Shown here: positions 7,728 through 14,363 of the stretch, one piece after another
Layout: each line of letters opens with the position of its first letter
Numbering within the stretch: position 1 is the first letter of the stretch
NCBI GenBank assembly: GCA_003157175.1
Contig: PMIQ01000123.1
Span: forward strand, 1-16,677
DNA: 16,677 nucleotides
Direction: 5' to 3'
Source: Chloroflexota bacterium
GTDB lineage: Bacteria > Chloroflexota > Limnocylindria > Limnocylindrales > CSP1-4
Notes under the pieces: generated by a model
Told to the model about the DNA's origin: nothing
Seen by the model: the letters and a program-made list of their open reading frames with translations, nothing else
Databases searched by the model: none
Translations under genes and position numbers: made by a program

Positions 7728-8435
7728 ATGAGATCCTGCCTGATCCAGCTCCTGATCATGGTGGCGGTCGTCTTCTGCCTGGTGTGGTTCGGCCTCCCGT
7801 TCGGCGTGAGCGCGCTCGCTACGGCGGCCCTGAATGCCACCGGGTTCAGCGGTACCGACACGAAGGTCGAGGTCTCGGCCAATCCGCCGTTCATGCTGCT
7901 GACAGGTCACGCCGACACGATCCGGATCCGATCCAGCGACGCCGGGATGGGCAATCTCCATGCCGCCGGCGTGGACGTGACGCTCGGTTCCGTGGAGCTG
8001 CTGAGCCGGAACATCGGCACGGTCACCGGCACGCTCGACGGCGTGCGCGTCGCCGCTCCAAACGGCGACCCGGTCCCGATCGACCGGGTCACCCTGGCGG
8101 GTTCGGCCACGGCGACGACCGCGACCGCCACCTTGACCATTGCGGAGGCAGAGGCGCTCGCCGAGTCCCAGCTGAAGGCCCAGACCGGCATCGTGGCCAA
8201 AGTCACGCTCAAGGCCCCGGACCTCGTGACGGTCACTATCGGGGGCAAGGCGCAGGCCGGGCGCCTGGTGACCAGCAACGGTGCGCTGCTGCTCGTGCCC
8301 GCCGGCGACACTCTGTCGACCGTCACCCTCATTGCCCCAGGTACCGCGAATCCGCTGCGGGTTACGTCCGTGACTATCGGCGTGGCGGACGTGACCTTGG
8401 TCGGCACTATCAACATCCAGAATCTGCTCAGCTAG
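7728..8435 (+). CDS. DUF2993 (LmeA-like) membrane-anchored protein
   Basis: The product is 235 residues. An N-terminal hydrophobic segment (about 3-24, LIQLLIMVAVVFCLVWF) is an uncleaved anchor or signal peptide, placing the rest outside the membrane. The body is rich in beta strands and shows the DUF2993 pattern: NPPFMLLTGHADTIRIRSSD near residue 55-72, LGSVELLSRNIGTVTGTLDGV, an IAEAEALAESQL helix, and VTLKAPDLVTVTIGG. Mycobacterial LmeA, the best known member, binds phospholipids and takes part in lipomannan maturation; the role outside Actinobacteria is not established. The start ATG 7728 has AGGGAGG at 7711-7717. It follows murE by 36 bases, so it probably belongs to the femAB-murE envelope unit. 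Confidence 0.8.
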   Translation: MRSCLIQLLIMVAVVFCLVWFGLPFGVSALATAALNATGFSGTDTKVEVSANPPFMLLTGHADTIRIRSSDAGMGNLHAAGVDVTLGSVELLSRNIGTVTGTLDGVRVAAPNGDPVPIDRVTLAGSATATTATATLTIAEAEALAESQLKAQTGIVAKVTLKAPDLVTVTIGGKAQAGRLVTSNGALLLVPAGDTLSTVTLIAPGTANPLRVTSVTIGVADVTLVGTINIQNLLS

Positions 8436-8472
8436 GACTGTCCGGGCCCGGGGCGGGATCTCGCGATCTGGC

Positions 8473-8481
8473 TGGTAGACT
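8473..8481 (+). promoter_or_regulatory. Putative extended -10 promoter for the RSH gene (leaderless)
   Basis: TGGTAGACT fits TGnTAnnnT, with 7 bases between TAGACT and ATG 8489. Arrangement, hexamer and spacing are identical to those before topA. No Shine-Dalgarno is present in the 53-base gap after the DUF2993 gene. Confidence 0.5.
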
Positions 8482-8488
8482 CAGGCAG

Positions 8489-10756
8489 ATGTCCATAGAC
8501 CCATCTGGCCCGGAAGCGAATGCCGCCGCGGCGGGACCTGTCGCCGCCGCGCGCCAGACGCCGCCGAAGCCGTCGGTGGCGGAGCGACTGCGGGCCGGCA
8601 TCCCCAGATCGCATTCGCCGGAGTCGAGCTTCCGGCACCTCCGGGATTCGCTGGCGCGGCACTATCCCCAGGCGGATCTGACTCGTCTGCGCGAGGCCTT
8701 CGAGTTCGCGCAGCAAGCTCACCGCGACCAGACCCGTGTCACCGGCGAGCCCTACGTCACCCATCCGCTGGCCGCCGCGCAGATTCTCGCGGACATCGGC
8801 ATCGACCCCGTGGCCATCATGGCCGCGCTTCTCCACGACGTCCCCGAGGACACGGACTTCACGCTCAACGACATCGAGGAGCGCTTCGGGCCGGAAGTGG
8901 CGCAACTCGTGGACGGCGTCACCAAGCTGTCCAAGTTCAGCACCCACAGCCACGAGGAGCAGCAGGCCGAGAACATCCGGAAGATGTTCCTGGCGATGGC
9001 AGAGGACATTCGCGTCGTCCTCATCAAGCTGGCCGACCGCCTGCACAACATGCGCACTCTCTACGCTCTGCCCTCGGAGAAGCAGAGTCGCATCGCCCGC
9101 CAGACCCTCGAGATATACGCCCCGCTGGCGGAGCGGCTGGGCATCTGGAGCGTCAAGTGGGAGCTCGAGGACCTGGCCTTCAAGACCCTCGAGCCAGAGG
9201 CGTATCGCGAGCTGGCGCGGATGCTGGACACCCGCCGCAAGAGCCGCGAGTCGTTCATCCACCGCGCCATCGAAGTCCTCCGGGTGGAGCTGGCGCGGGC
9301 CGGCATCGAGGCCGAGCTTTCGGGCCGTCCCAAGCACCTCTACAGCATCCGCAAGAAGATGCAGCGCAAGGGTTCCGAGATCGGCGAGATCTACGACGCC
9401 TACGCGATACGTCTCCTGGTTGAAGAGGTCAAGGACTGTTACGCGGCCCTGGGCGTCGTCCACTCGCTCTGGCGGCCGATCCCCGGCCAGTTCGACGACT
9501 ACATCGCCGTCCCCAAGCCGAACCTGTACCAGAGCCTGCATACCGCGGTCATCTCGCTCGACGGCCAGCCGCTCGAGATTCAGATTCGCACCCACACCAT
9601 GCACCAGGTCAGCGAGGTCGGCATCGCCGCCCACTGGCGGTACAAGGAAGGCTCCAAGGCCGACCGCGAATACGACGCCAAGCTCGCCTGGCTGCGCCAG
9701 GTCATGGACTGGCAGCGCGACGTTTCGGACGCGACCGAGTTCGTCGAGGGGGTCAAGCTAGACGTCTTCCAGGACCAGGTCTTCGTCTTCACCCCCAAGG
9801 GAGAGGTGAAGGATCTGCCCGCGGGCGCCACGCCGCTCGACTTCGCCTATCGCATCCACACCGACATCGGCCATCGCTGCATAGGCGCCAAGGTGAACAA
9901 CCGCCTCGTGCCGCTCGACTACAAGCTCCAGAACGGCGACATCGTAGAGATCGTCACCACCAAGGGCGAGCACGGTCCATCGCGCGACTGGATGAACCTG
10001 GTCAGAACCAGCCACGCGCGGGAGAAGATCCGGCAGTGGTTCAAGCGCCAGGAGCGTGACGAGAACATCACCCACGGGCGCGAGTCGCTCGAACGGGAAC
10101 TGCGGCGGCTGGCCCGGACGAGTCTCGGCGCCGTCGGCCAGGATCGAATCCTGGAGATCGCGCGGGCCTACAAGTTCGACAACCTGGACGACTTCTTTGC
10201 GGCCATCGGATACGGGGCCGTCGGCGCGCAGCAGATCGTCACGCGACTCGGAGTCGTGGACGATGCGCAGCTGGCCCTGCCGCCCACGGCGCCGCCACCG
10301 AGCCCATCGCGCCAGGGTGGGGTCCGCGTCAAGGGCGTAGGCGACCTGTTGGTCCGCTTCGGCAAGTGCTGTCACCCTATACCGGGCGACCCGATCACCG
10401 GCTTCATCACTCGCGGCAAGGGCGTCACGGTGCACCTGAAGAATTGCCAGACCGTGCTCAACGAGCGCGAGACCGCGCGCATGATCGAGGTCGAATGGGA
10501 GAGCCAGGTCCAGCAAACCTACCCGATCTCGATCCGGATCGAGGCCTACGACCGCACGGGCCTGCTGTCGGACATTAGCCAGGTCATGGCCGAGAACAAG
10601 GTCAACATCATGGCCGCGAATGTCGTCGTCACACCTGATCGAACGGCCACCGTGAAGGCGACTCTGGAGGTAGCGTCGGTCGCGCAGCTGGCCAGGGTCA
10701 TGAGCCGCCTCGAGCAGCTGAAGGACATCATCACGGTGTCCCGAGACCTGGGGTAG
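8489..10756 (+). CDS. rel: Rel/SpoT-type (p)ppGpp synthetase/hydrolase
   Basis: This 755-residue long RSH makes and degrades the alarmone (p)ppGpp in response to amino acid starvation sensed on the ribosome. Domains in order: an HD hydrolase with THPLAAA (His92), LLHDVPEDT (His116, Asp117, Glu120, Asp121) and LADRLHNMRTL (181-191), all intact; a synthetase with GRPKHLYSIRKKM (279-291), IYDAYAIRLLV and GQFDDYIAVPKPNLYQSLHT (333-352), then LEIQIRT; a TGS domain about 424-490 (VFVFTPKGEVKDLPAGATPLDFAY); a zinc-finger/CC region with Cys627, Cys628, His629 and Cys653; and an ACT domain at about 679-753. The motif QFDD replaces both RxKD (usual in bifunctional enzymes) and ExDD (RelA). ATG 8489 was chosen because a -10 element sits just before it; the frame is open further upstream through the DUF2993 gene, but that part is a shadow. 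Residues 1-45 are a Pro/Ala-rich tail. Confidence 0.96.
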   Translation: MSIDPSGPEANAAAAGPVAAARQTPPKPSVAERLRAGIPRSHSPESSFRHLRDSLARHYPQADLTRLREAFEFAQQAHRDQTRVTGEPYVTHPLAAAQILADIGIDPVAIMAALLHDVPEDTDFTLNDIEERFGPEVAQLVDGVTKLSKFSTHSHEEQQAENIRKMFLAMAEDIRVVLIKLADRLHNMRTLYALPSEKQSRIARQTLEIYAPLAERLGIWSVKWELEDLAFKTLEPEAYRELARMLDTRRKSRESFIHRAIEVLRVELARAGIEAELSGRPKHLYSIRKKMQRKGSEIGEIYDAYAIRLLVEEVKDCYAALGVVHSLWRPIPGQFDDYIAVPKPNLYQSLHTAVISLDGQPLEIQIRTHTMHQVSEVGIAAHWRYKEGSKADREYDAKLAWLRQVMDWQRDVSDATEFVEGVKLDVFQDQVFVFTPKGEVKDLPAGATPLDFAYRIHTDIGHRCIGAKVNNRLVPLDYKLQNGDIVEIVTTKGEHGPSRDWMNLVRTSHAREKIRQWFKRQERDENITHGRESLERELRRLARTSLGAVGQDRILEIARAYKFDNLDDFFAAIGYGAVGAQQIVTRLGVVDDAQLALPPTAPPPSPSRQGGVRVKGVGDLLVRFGKCCHPIPGDPITGFITRGKGVTVHLKNCQTVLNERETARMIEVEWESQVQQTYPISIRIEAYDRTGLLSDISQVMAENKVNIMAANVVVTPDRTATVKATLEVASVAQLARVMSRLEQLKDIITVSRDLG

Positions 10757-10812
10757 GGCTCGAACCGACAGCGGTCCCGCATTCCAGCGATGACGGCGAG
10801 GTCAGGGTCGGG

Positions 10813-10818
10813 TAAACT
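10813..10818 (+). promoter_or_regulatory. Possible distal -10 element for rpmF operon
   Basis: TAAACT in the context CGGGTAAACT resembles the -10 elements elsewhere in the window. It would start a leader of roughly 120 nt. No -35 box is evident, so support is weak. Confidence 0.3.
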
Positions 10819-10828
10819 CCGCCGTCGG

Positions 10829-10842
10829 CCCTGCATGCAGGG
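10829..10842. repeat. 14-bp perfect palindrome CCCTGCATGCAGGG
   Basis: The dyad sits directly before the hexamer TATGCT at 10843-10848 and just after TAAACT at 10813-10818. A transcription factor operator between two promoter elements is plausible. As RNA it would be a 5-bp stem with a 4-nt loop, too short for a terminator and with no U-tract. Confidence 0.45.
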
Positions 10843-10848
10843 TATGCT
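10843..10848 (+). promoter_or_regulatory. Possible proximal -10 element for rpmF operon
   Basis: TATGCT follows the 14-bp palindrome and would place transcription start near 10855, giving a leader of about 90 nt that contains the alternative hairpins at 10884-10926. No clear -35 box is seen. Confidence 0.35.
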
Positions 10849-10883
10849 TTCCGTTACTCGACAGCGGACAGGACCGTCGCGCC

Positions 10884-10926
10884 CCGGCGCCACCTCCGGG
10901 CCAGCCACGTGGCACCGCGCCGGAGG
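10884..10926 (+). promoter_or_regulatory. Mutually exclusive RNA pairings over the rpmF ribosome-binding region
   Basis: CCGGCGC (10884-10890) is a perfect complement of GCGCCGG (10917-10923). CCTCCGG (10893-10899) is a perfect complement of CCGGAGG (10920-10926). The right arms overlap, so only one 7-bp pairing can form at a time. The second pairing covers GGAGG upstream of rpmF; the nearer GGAG at 10931-10934 stays free. This could be a translational switch, or a by-product of GC-rich sequence. Confidence 0.35.
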
Positions 10927-10944
10927 ATAAGGAGTAGTCAGACA

Positions 10945-11145
10945 ATGGGTGTTCCCAAGCGGCGAGTCTCACACGCTCGCCAGGGCGATCGCCGCGCCCA
11001 CCTCGCGATTTCCGTGCCTCACCTGGAGCCGTGCCCGCACTGCCATCAGCCCAAGCAGGTCCATCACGCCTGCCCCAACTGCGGTTACTACGCCGGCCGG
11101 CCCACGGTCGAGATCAAGCAGGAAAAGCCGCAGCAGTCTGCCTGA
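10945..11145 (+). CDS. rpmF: 50S ribosomal protein L32 (zinc-ribbon form)
   Basis: The 66-residue product is a small protein of the large ribosomal subunit. It opens with GVPKRRVSHARQGDRRAH, the family signature, and has a Cys-x2-Cys-x9-Cys-x2-Cys zinc ribbon at Cys30, Cys33, Cys43 and Cys46 (CPHC and CPNC). Having all four Cys marks the zinc-binding form, not the zinc-free paralogue some bacteria induce under zinc limitation. ATG 10945 is chosen over an in-frame ATG-type start farther upstream because L32 proteins begin MGVPK or MAVPK; GGAG lies 10 bases before it. The stop is only 4 bases before the plsX GTG, so the classic rpmF-plsX pair is conserved. Length is normal. Confidence 0.97.
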   Translation: MGVPKRRVSHARQGDRRAHLAISVPHLEPCPHCHQPKQVHHACPNCGYYAGRPTVEIKQEKPQQSA

Positions 11146-11149
11146 GCCG

Positions 11150-12196
11150 GTGGACCTGACCACGGTTCGAACGGTTGACACGGGCGCCGTACGCATCGTC
11201 GTAGACGCCATGGGCGGCGACCACGCGCCCCTAGAGATTGTCAGTGGGACCCTGGCATGGGCTCGCAAACATCCGAGCGACACGGTCCTGTTGGTCGGCA
11301 TGCCGGAGGCAATCGAGCGGGCTGCCGGTGGCCCGCTGCCGCCCAACGTGGAGGTCGTGGCGGCCAGTCAGGTGGTCGAGATGGACGAGTCGCCCGCGCT
11401 CGCCCTCAAGAACAAGAAAGACTCCTCGATCATGGTCGCGATGGACCTGATCAAACAGGGCAAGGGCGACGCCCTGGTCACGGCCGGGCATTCGGGCGCC
11501 GGCATGGCTGCCGCGGTTTTGCGACTGGGCCGATTGCCGGGCGTGGACCGGCCGGCGCTGGCAGTCCAGATGGTCACCGAGACCGGACCGTTCGTGCTGC
11601 TCGACATCGGGGCCAACGTCGACGCCACCGGCCACAACCTGTACCAGTACGCTCACATGGGCTCGATCTATGCCGAGCGAGTCCTGGGAGTGGGGAACCC
11701 GCGCGTCGCCTTCCTTTCGATCGGAGAGGAGAAGGGCAAGGGCGACCAGGCTATCCAGCAGGCGACCCAGCTGCTTGACGACGACGGCAGCCTGAACTTC
11801 GTGGGCAATGTCGAGGGCCGGGACCTGGTCAAGCACAAGGCCGACGTTGTGGTCTGCGACGCCGTCGTGGGCAACGTCACCATGAAGTTCTTCGAGGGTC
11901 TCGCCCGCTTTATCGCCGACCTGTGGACCAGTGAGTTCAAGCGCCTCCCCCTCGGCCCGATCGGCTACGTGTTCATGCGACCCGGCGCCAATCGCATCCG
12001 CCGGACCTTCGACTACGAACGCCTGGGCGCCTCGCCGCTGCTGGGCGTCAAGGGCATGGTCCTGATAACGCACGGCAGCGCCAAGCGGCGCATGATCGAG
12101 TTCGCAGTCGAGGCGGGCGCGACCGCCGCGCGGGCCCGCATCCCCGATTTGATCGCGGGCGCGGTCCGCGGCCAGACCCGAAAGCCGAAGGCTTGA
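11150..12196 (+). CDS. plsX: Phosphate acyltransferase PlsX
   Basis: PlsX converts acyl-ACP to acyl-phosphate, the donor for PlsY in phospholipid synthesis at the membrane face. The 348-residue product carries the N-terminal VDAMGGDHAP (18-27), then ALKNKKDSSIMVAMDLIKQG, LVTAGHSGAGMAAA, LLDIGANVDATGHNL, FLSIGEEKGKGDQ, VEGRDLVKHKADVVVCDAVVGNVTMKFFEG and LLGVKGMVLITHGS, all family-typical. GTG 11150 is the only plausible start between the rpmF stop and the conserved sequence; it gives about 14 extra N-terminal residues and has no strong Shine-Dalgarno, so coupling to rpmF is likely. The fab genes that often follow plsX are absent, but acpP lies three genes downstream. A TTGACA at 11175-11180 is not matched by a good -10. 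Confidence 0.96.
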   Translation: MDLTTVRTVDTGAVRIVVDAMGGDHAPLEIVSGTLAWARKHPSDTVLLVGMPEAIERAAGGPLPPNVEVVAASQVVEMDESPALALKNKKDSSIMVAMDLIKQGKGDALVTAGHSGAGMAAAVLRLGRLPGVDRPALAVQMVTETGPFVLLDIGANVDATGHNLYQYAHMGSIYAERVLGVGNPRVAFLSIGEEKGKGDQAIQQATQLLDDDGSLNFVGNVEGRDLVKHKADVVVCDAVVGNVTMKFFEGLARFIADLWTSEFKRLPLGPIGYVFMRPGANRIRRTFDYERLGASPLLGVKGMVLITHGSAKRRMIEFAVEAGATAARARIPDLIAGAVRGQTRKPKA

Positions 12197-12207
12197 TCGG
12201 AGACGAG

Positions 12208-12582
12208 ATGGAAGGCCACACTCACGACACGGCCGGCAAGAATGCTGCGCCGACTGTGCGCAAGTCGCCCGGCGACCCGCTCACAGTCAGCCACGAAGTC
12301 ATCGTCGAGATGGTTCGCGTCGCGGCGCTCGAGGTTCCAGGGGTCCTGAAGGTGAGCCGCGGCGGGCGCCTGGCCCGGCTGTCGGGCTCGCCCGTGCGGG
12401 CCCGTTTCGGCGACGGGCGTGTGTCGGTGCGGGTCTGGATCGTAGCGCGACCGGGCCATCCGCTGGCACCGCTCGCGGCCCAGGTGCGCCAGGCCGTCGG
12501 CGCTACGGTCGTGCGACTGCTCGGCCTCGAGCTCGGCGAGGTGACTGTGGTCGTCGACGGAGTGGGGGGCTGGGGATCGTGA
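12208..12582 (+). CDS. Asp23/Gls24-family (DUF322, YqhY-like) protein
   Basis: The product is 124 residues from ATG 12208, which has GGAG five bases upstream; an in-frame TTG at 12193 overlaps the plsX stop and is an alternative. The conserved pattern is LTVSHEVIVEMVRVAALEVPGVLKV (about 25-49), then a short beta region VRARFGDGRVSVRVWIV, AAQVRQAVGATVVRLLGLELGEVTVVVDGV. Asp23-family proteins are small alpha/beta proteins; in Firmicutes, YqhY lies next to nusB and has been tied to acetyl-CoA carboxylase and fatty acid control, while Asp23 itself is envelope-linked. The position between plsX and nusB, close to acpP, fits the YqhY-type context. No membrane segment is seen. The stop overlaps the nusB GTG (GTGA at 12579-12582). 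Confidence 0.85.
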   Translation: MEGHTHDTAGKNAAPTVRKSPGDPLTVSHEVIVEMVRVAALEVPGVLKVSRGGRLARLSGSPVRARFGDGRVSVRVWIVARPGHPLAPLAAQVRQAVGATVVRLLGLELGEVTVVVDGVGGWGS

Positions 12583-13085
12583 CCCGCTCCGCGCGCGACG
12601 CGGGGTCGGGAGCCGTTGCAAGAGCGGGCAAGCGGGCACCCGACGAGGTTATGGCCGCGCGGCTCGGGCGCCGGCTGGCACTGGCATCCCTCTTCGAGGC
12701 CGAGTTCGGGCAGAGGACCGCCGCTTCGATCCTGGAGCGTCATCTGGCCGAGGGCGGCGCCGACGTGCCGTCGGCGGAGTTCGCCCGGGCGCTCGTGGCG
12801 AACGTCATCGACAACCGCGAGCGGATCGACGCGCTAATCGAGCAGGTCGCTCCCGCGTATCCGGTCGTCCAGCTCGCCAGAATGGACCGGACTCTGCTGC
12901 GTAGCGGCATCGGCGAGGTGCTACACTCCGGCACGCCGTCCCGGGTGGCGATTGCCGAATGGGTCGAGCTGGCTCGCACCTACAGTGGCGAACCGGCCCG
13001 GCGTCTGGTCAACGGTGTACTCGGGAGGATCACTCGCGACTCCGTCGCCGGTGCGCGCCGCGCCCCGGAGCCGGAGTCGCAGTAA
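12579..13085 (+). CDS. nusB: Transcription antitermination factor NusB
   Basis: NusB binds boxA RNA with S10/NusE during transcription of rRNA operons. From GTG 12579 the product is 168 residues, somewhat longer than the family norm of about 140. The helical NusB fold appears as [18 protein letters not shown] (28-45), then [44 protein letters not shown] and [27 protein letters not shown]. An in-frame ATG at 12651 would give a 144-residue protein closer to the usual length. The overlap of GTG 12579 with the previous stop favours the longer form by coupling; the 24-residue leader is low-complexity and the start is not certain. A 40-base gap separates it from acpP. Confidence 0.92.
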   Translation: MTRSARDAGSGAVARAGKRAPDEVMAARLGRRLALASLFEAEFGQRTAASILERHLAEGGADVPSAEFARALVANVIDNRERIDALIEQVAPAYPVVQLARMDRTLLRSGIGEVLHSGTPSRVAIAEWVELARTYSGEPARRLVNGVLGRITRDSVAGARRAPEPESQ

Positions 13086-13112
13086 CCGTCAACCGCAAGC
13101 CGAAGGAACCCC

Positions 13113-13120
13113 GAGGAGGG
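13113..13120 (+). promoter_or_regulatory. Strong Shine-Dalgarno for acpP
   Basis: GAGGAGGG ends 5 bases before the GTG at 13126. It is the strongest ribosome binding site in the window, fits the high abundance of ACP, and settles the GTG start. Confidence 0.75.
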
Positions 13121-13125
13121 CGTCA

Positions 13126-13362
13126 GTGGCCACTACCTACGAGCGACTCAAGAAGATCGTCGTCGAGCAGCTCGGCGTCGACGAGGATGAGGTCAAGCCG
13201 GAAGCTTCGTTCGTCGACGATCTGAACGCCGATTCGCTCGACCTCGTCGAGCTGATCATGAGCCTCGAGGAAGAGTTCGGAACCGAGATCTCCGACGAAG
13301 ACGCCGAGAAGATCCGGACCGTGCAGGACGCCGTCGATTACATCGACGAGCACGCGGCCTAG
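13126..13362 (+). CDS. acpP: Acyl carrier protein
   Basis: ACP carries growing acyl chains on a phosphopantetheine arm in fatty acid synthesis and feeds PlsX. The 78-residue acidic product has the modification site Ser37 in [20 protein letters not shown], followed by [10 protein letters not shown] and [13 protein letters not shown], all canonical. GTG 13126 is supported by the strong GAGGAGGG; the next residues, ATTYERLKK, are the usual ACP helix start. The frame is open further upstream inside nusB but without ACP features. The gene lies between nusB and rnc; acpP-rnc-smc order is widespread in bacteria. Confidence 0.98.
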   Translation: MATTYERLKKIVVEQLGVDEDEVKPEASFVDDLNADSLDLVELIMSLEEEFGTEISDEDAEKIRTVQDAVDYIDEHAA

Positions 13363-13377
13363 CCCGCCTCCCGACTG

Positions 13378-14298
13378 ATGCGCCCCGCAGCCGCTCTCGC
13401 CGAGCGGCTGGGGCTCGCGGTCCGCGACCTCGAACTCCTGCAGCAGGCCCTGATCCACAGCAGTTACCTGCACGAACATCGGGACCTGGCCGTCGGCCAC
13501 AACGAGCGCCTCGAATTCCTTGGCGACTCTGTGGTGAACCTGGCAATTTCGAACGCCCTCTATCGTCGCCACCCCGACGACGACGAGGGCGTTCTCTCCG
13601 CTCGGCGCGCCTCCATCGTCAGCACGGCCGGTCTGGCCCGTCTGGCAGGGCGCCTCTCGCTCGGCGAGTACCTCCTTCTTGGGGAGGGCGAGTCGCAGCG
13701 TGGCGGGCGGCGGCGGCCGGCTCTGCTGGCGGCGGCTTTCGAGGCCGTTGTAGGCGCCCTGTACCTGGATCTGGGGTACGAGGCCGCCGGCGGATTCGTG
13801 GTTGCCCTGGCCTCTCCCGAACTCACGGCGCACCGACCTCTTGGGTCTCTGAAGAGCCCGAAGAGCCGGCTACAGGAGTTCACTCAGCGCCTGTCCGGCG
13901 AACGGCCGCAGTACCACCTGGTCGACGCCGTCGGGCCCGACCACGACAAGATCTTCCGCGTCGAGGTGGCAGTTTCCGGTCGCGTCATCGGCGTGGGGGA
14001 GGGGCATTCCCGCCGCGTGGCCGAGACCGCGGCAGCCGCGCGCGCCATCGAGGCCCTGCGCGAGTCGCCGGGCGACCTGGCCGCCCAGGCGCAAGGGGCA
14101 CCCGAGCTGGTCGCCTTTGAGCCCGGTCAGGGCGACGACGAGGCCGGAGAGACCGAATGGGAGCCGTTCGCCGAACCCGAGGACCGCACGGCCAAGCCGT
14201 GGATCGAGTTCGACTTCGAGCTCCCGAGCGATGCGGGCGGCGACGTGCCGCCCGGTTCCGGTTCGGAGGCGGGTCGAGGCGAGACTCGGTGGTCATGA
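13378..14298 (+). CDS. rnc: Ribonuclease III
   Basis: RNase III cuts double-stranded RNA in rRNA and mRNA processing. The 306-residue product has the signature HNERLEFLGDSVVNLAIS (41-58) with Glu43, Glu46 and Asp50. The second metal-binding segment reads LLAAAFEAVVGALYLD (116-131): Glu122 matches the catalytic Glu (E. coli Glu117), but residue 119 is Ala (codon GCG at 13732-13734) where the family has Asp (E. coli Asp114). The dsRNA-binding domain spans about 160-228 (SPKSRLQEFTQ to VAETAAAARAIEAL). Residues about 233-306 form an extra acidic tail with two Trp-containing clusters, making the protein longer than the usual 220-250. ATG 13378 has no visible Shine-Dalgarno; it lies 15 bases after acpP. 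The stop overlaps an ATG of a 22-codon ORF leading to smc. Confidence 0.95.
   Translation: MRPAAALAERLGLAVRDLELLQQALIHSSYLHEHRDLAVGHNERLEFLGDSVVNLAISNALYRRHPDDDEGVLSARRASIVSTAGLARLAGRLSLGEYLLLGEGESQRGGRRRPALLAAAFEAVVGALYLDLGYEAAGGFVVALASPELTAHRPLGSLKSPKSRLQEFTQRLSGERPQYHLVDAVGPDHDKIFRVEVAVSGRVIGVGEGHSRRVAETAAAARAIEALRESPGDLAAQAQGAPELVAFEPGQGDDEAGETEWEPFAEPEDRTAKPWIEFDFELPSDAGGDVPPGSGSEAGRGETRWS
13388..13410. repeat. Perfect 9-bp hairpin in the first codons of rnc
   Basis: CAGCCGCTC, loop TCGCC, GAGCGGCTG, starting 10 bases after the first base of the rnc ATG. It could slow translation initiation. It is too short to be a usual RNase III cleavage stem. Its core resembles the hairpin at 939-955. 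Confidence 0.5.
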
Positions 14299-14363
14299 CG
14301 ATCCGAGGCCGCCGGCCAGCCCAGGGCGCTGACGTCCGTCGTCGAGCGGGCCGGGCCCGATGA
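14295..14363 (+). CDS. Possible 22-codon coupling ORF between rnc and smc
   Basis: ATG 14295 overlaps the rnc TGA (ATGA), and this frame stops with TGA at 14361-14363, which overlaps the smc ATG at 14360 (again ATGA). The peptide is 22 residues, Arg/Gly-rich, and resembles nothing I know. There is no separate Shine-Dalgarno. Ribosomes finishing rnc could restart here and be handed directly to smc. Chance in a GC-rich sequence is the main alternative, so the peptide itself may have no function. Confidence 0.3.
   Translation: MTIRGRRPAQGADVRRRAGRAR

Larger units (their letters stand above)
10757..10944 (+). other. Structured leader region between rel and rpmF
   Basis: This 188-base non-coding gap holds two -10-like hexamers, a 14-bp palindrome, a 10-bp palindrome (GCCACGTGGC, 10904-10913) and alternative pairings over the rpmF ribosome binding region. 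The DUF177/YceD gene that often precedes rpmF is absent, and there is no room for it. Confidence 0.6.

Noticed and set aside
6159..7961. 600-codon open frame on the minus strand opposite murE and the DUF2993 start
   Set aside because: It has no family motif, spans two clear plus-strand genes and their gap, and has the composition of a shadow frame.
7784..8488. Upstream extension of the RSH frame through the DUF2993 gene
   Set aside because: The extension is Arg/Gly/His-rich and overlaps a well-supported gene in another frame. The RSH start at 8489 has its own -10 element.
10755..10830. tRNA-like T-arm on the minus strand (GGTTCGAGCCC)
   Set aside because: No matching acceptor, D or anticodon stems can be drawn in the neighbouring bases, and the T-stem has a mismatch.
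11175..11207. TTGACA as a -35 box of an internal plsX promoter
   Set aside because: No TAnnnT hexamer lies at 16-18 bases; the nearest, TAGACG, is 21 bases away and lacks the final T.
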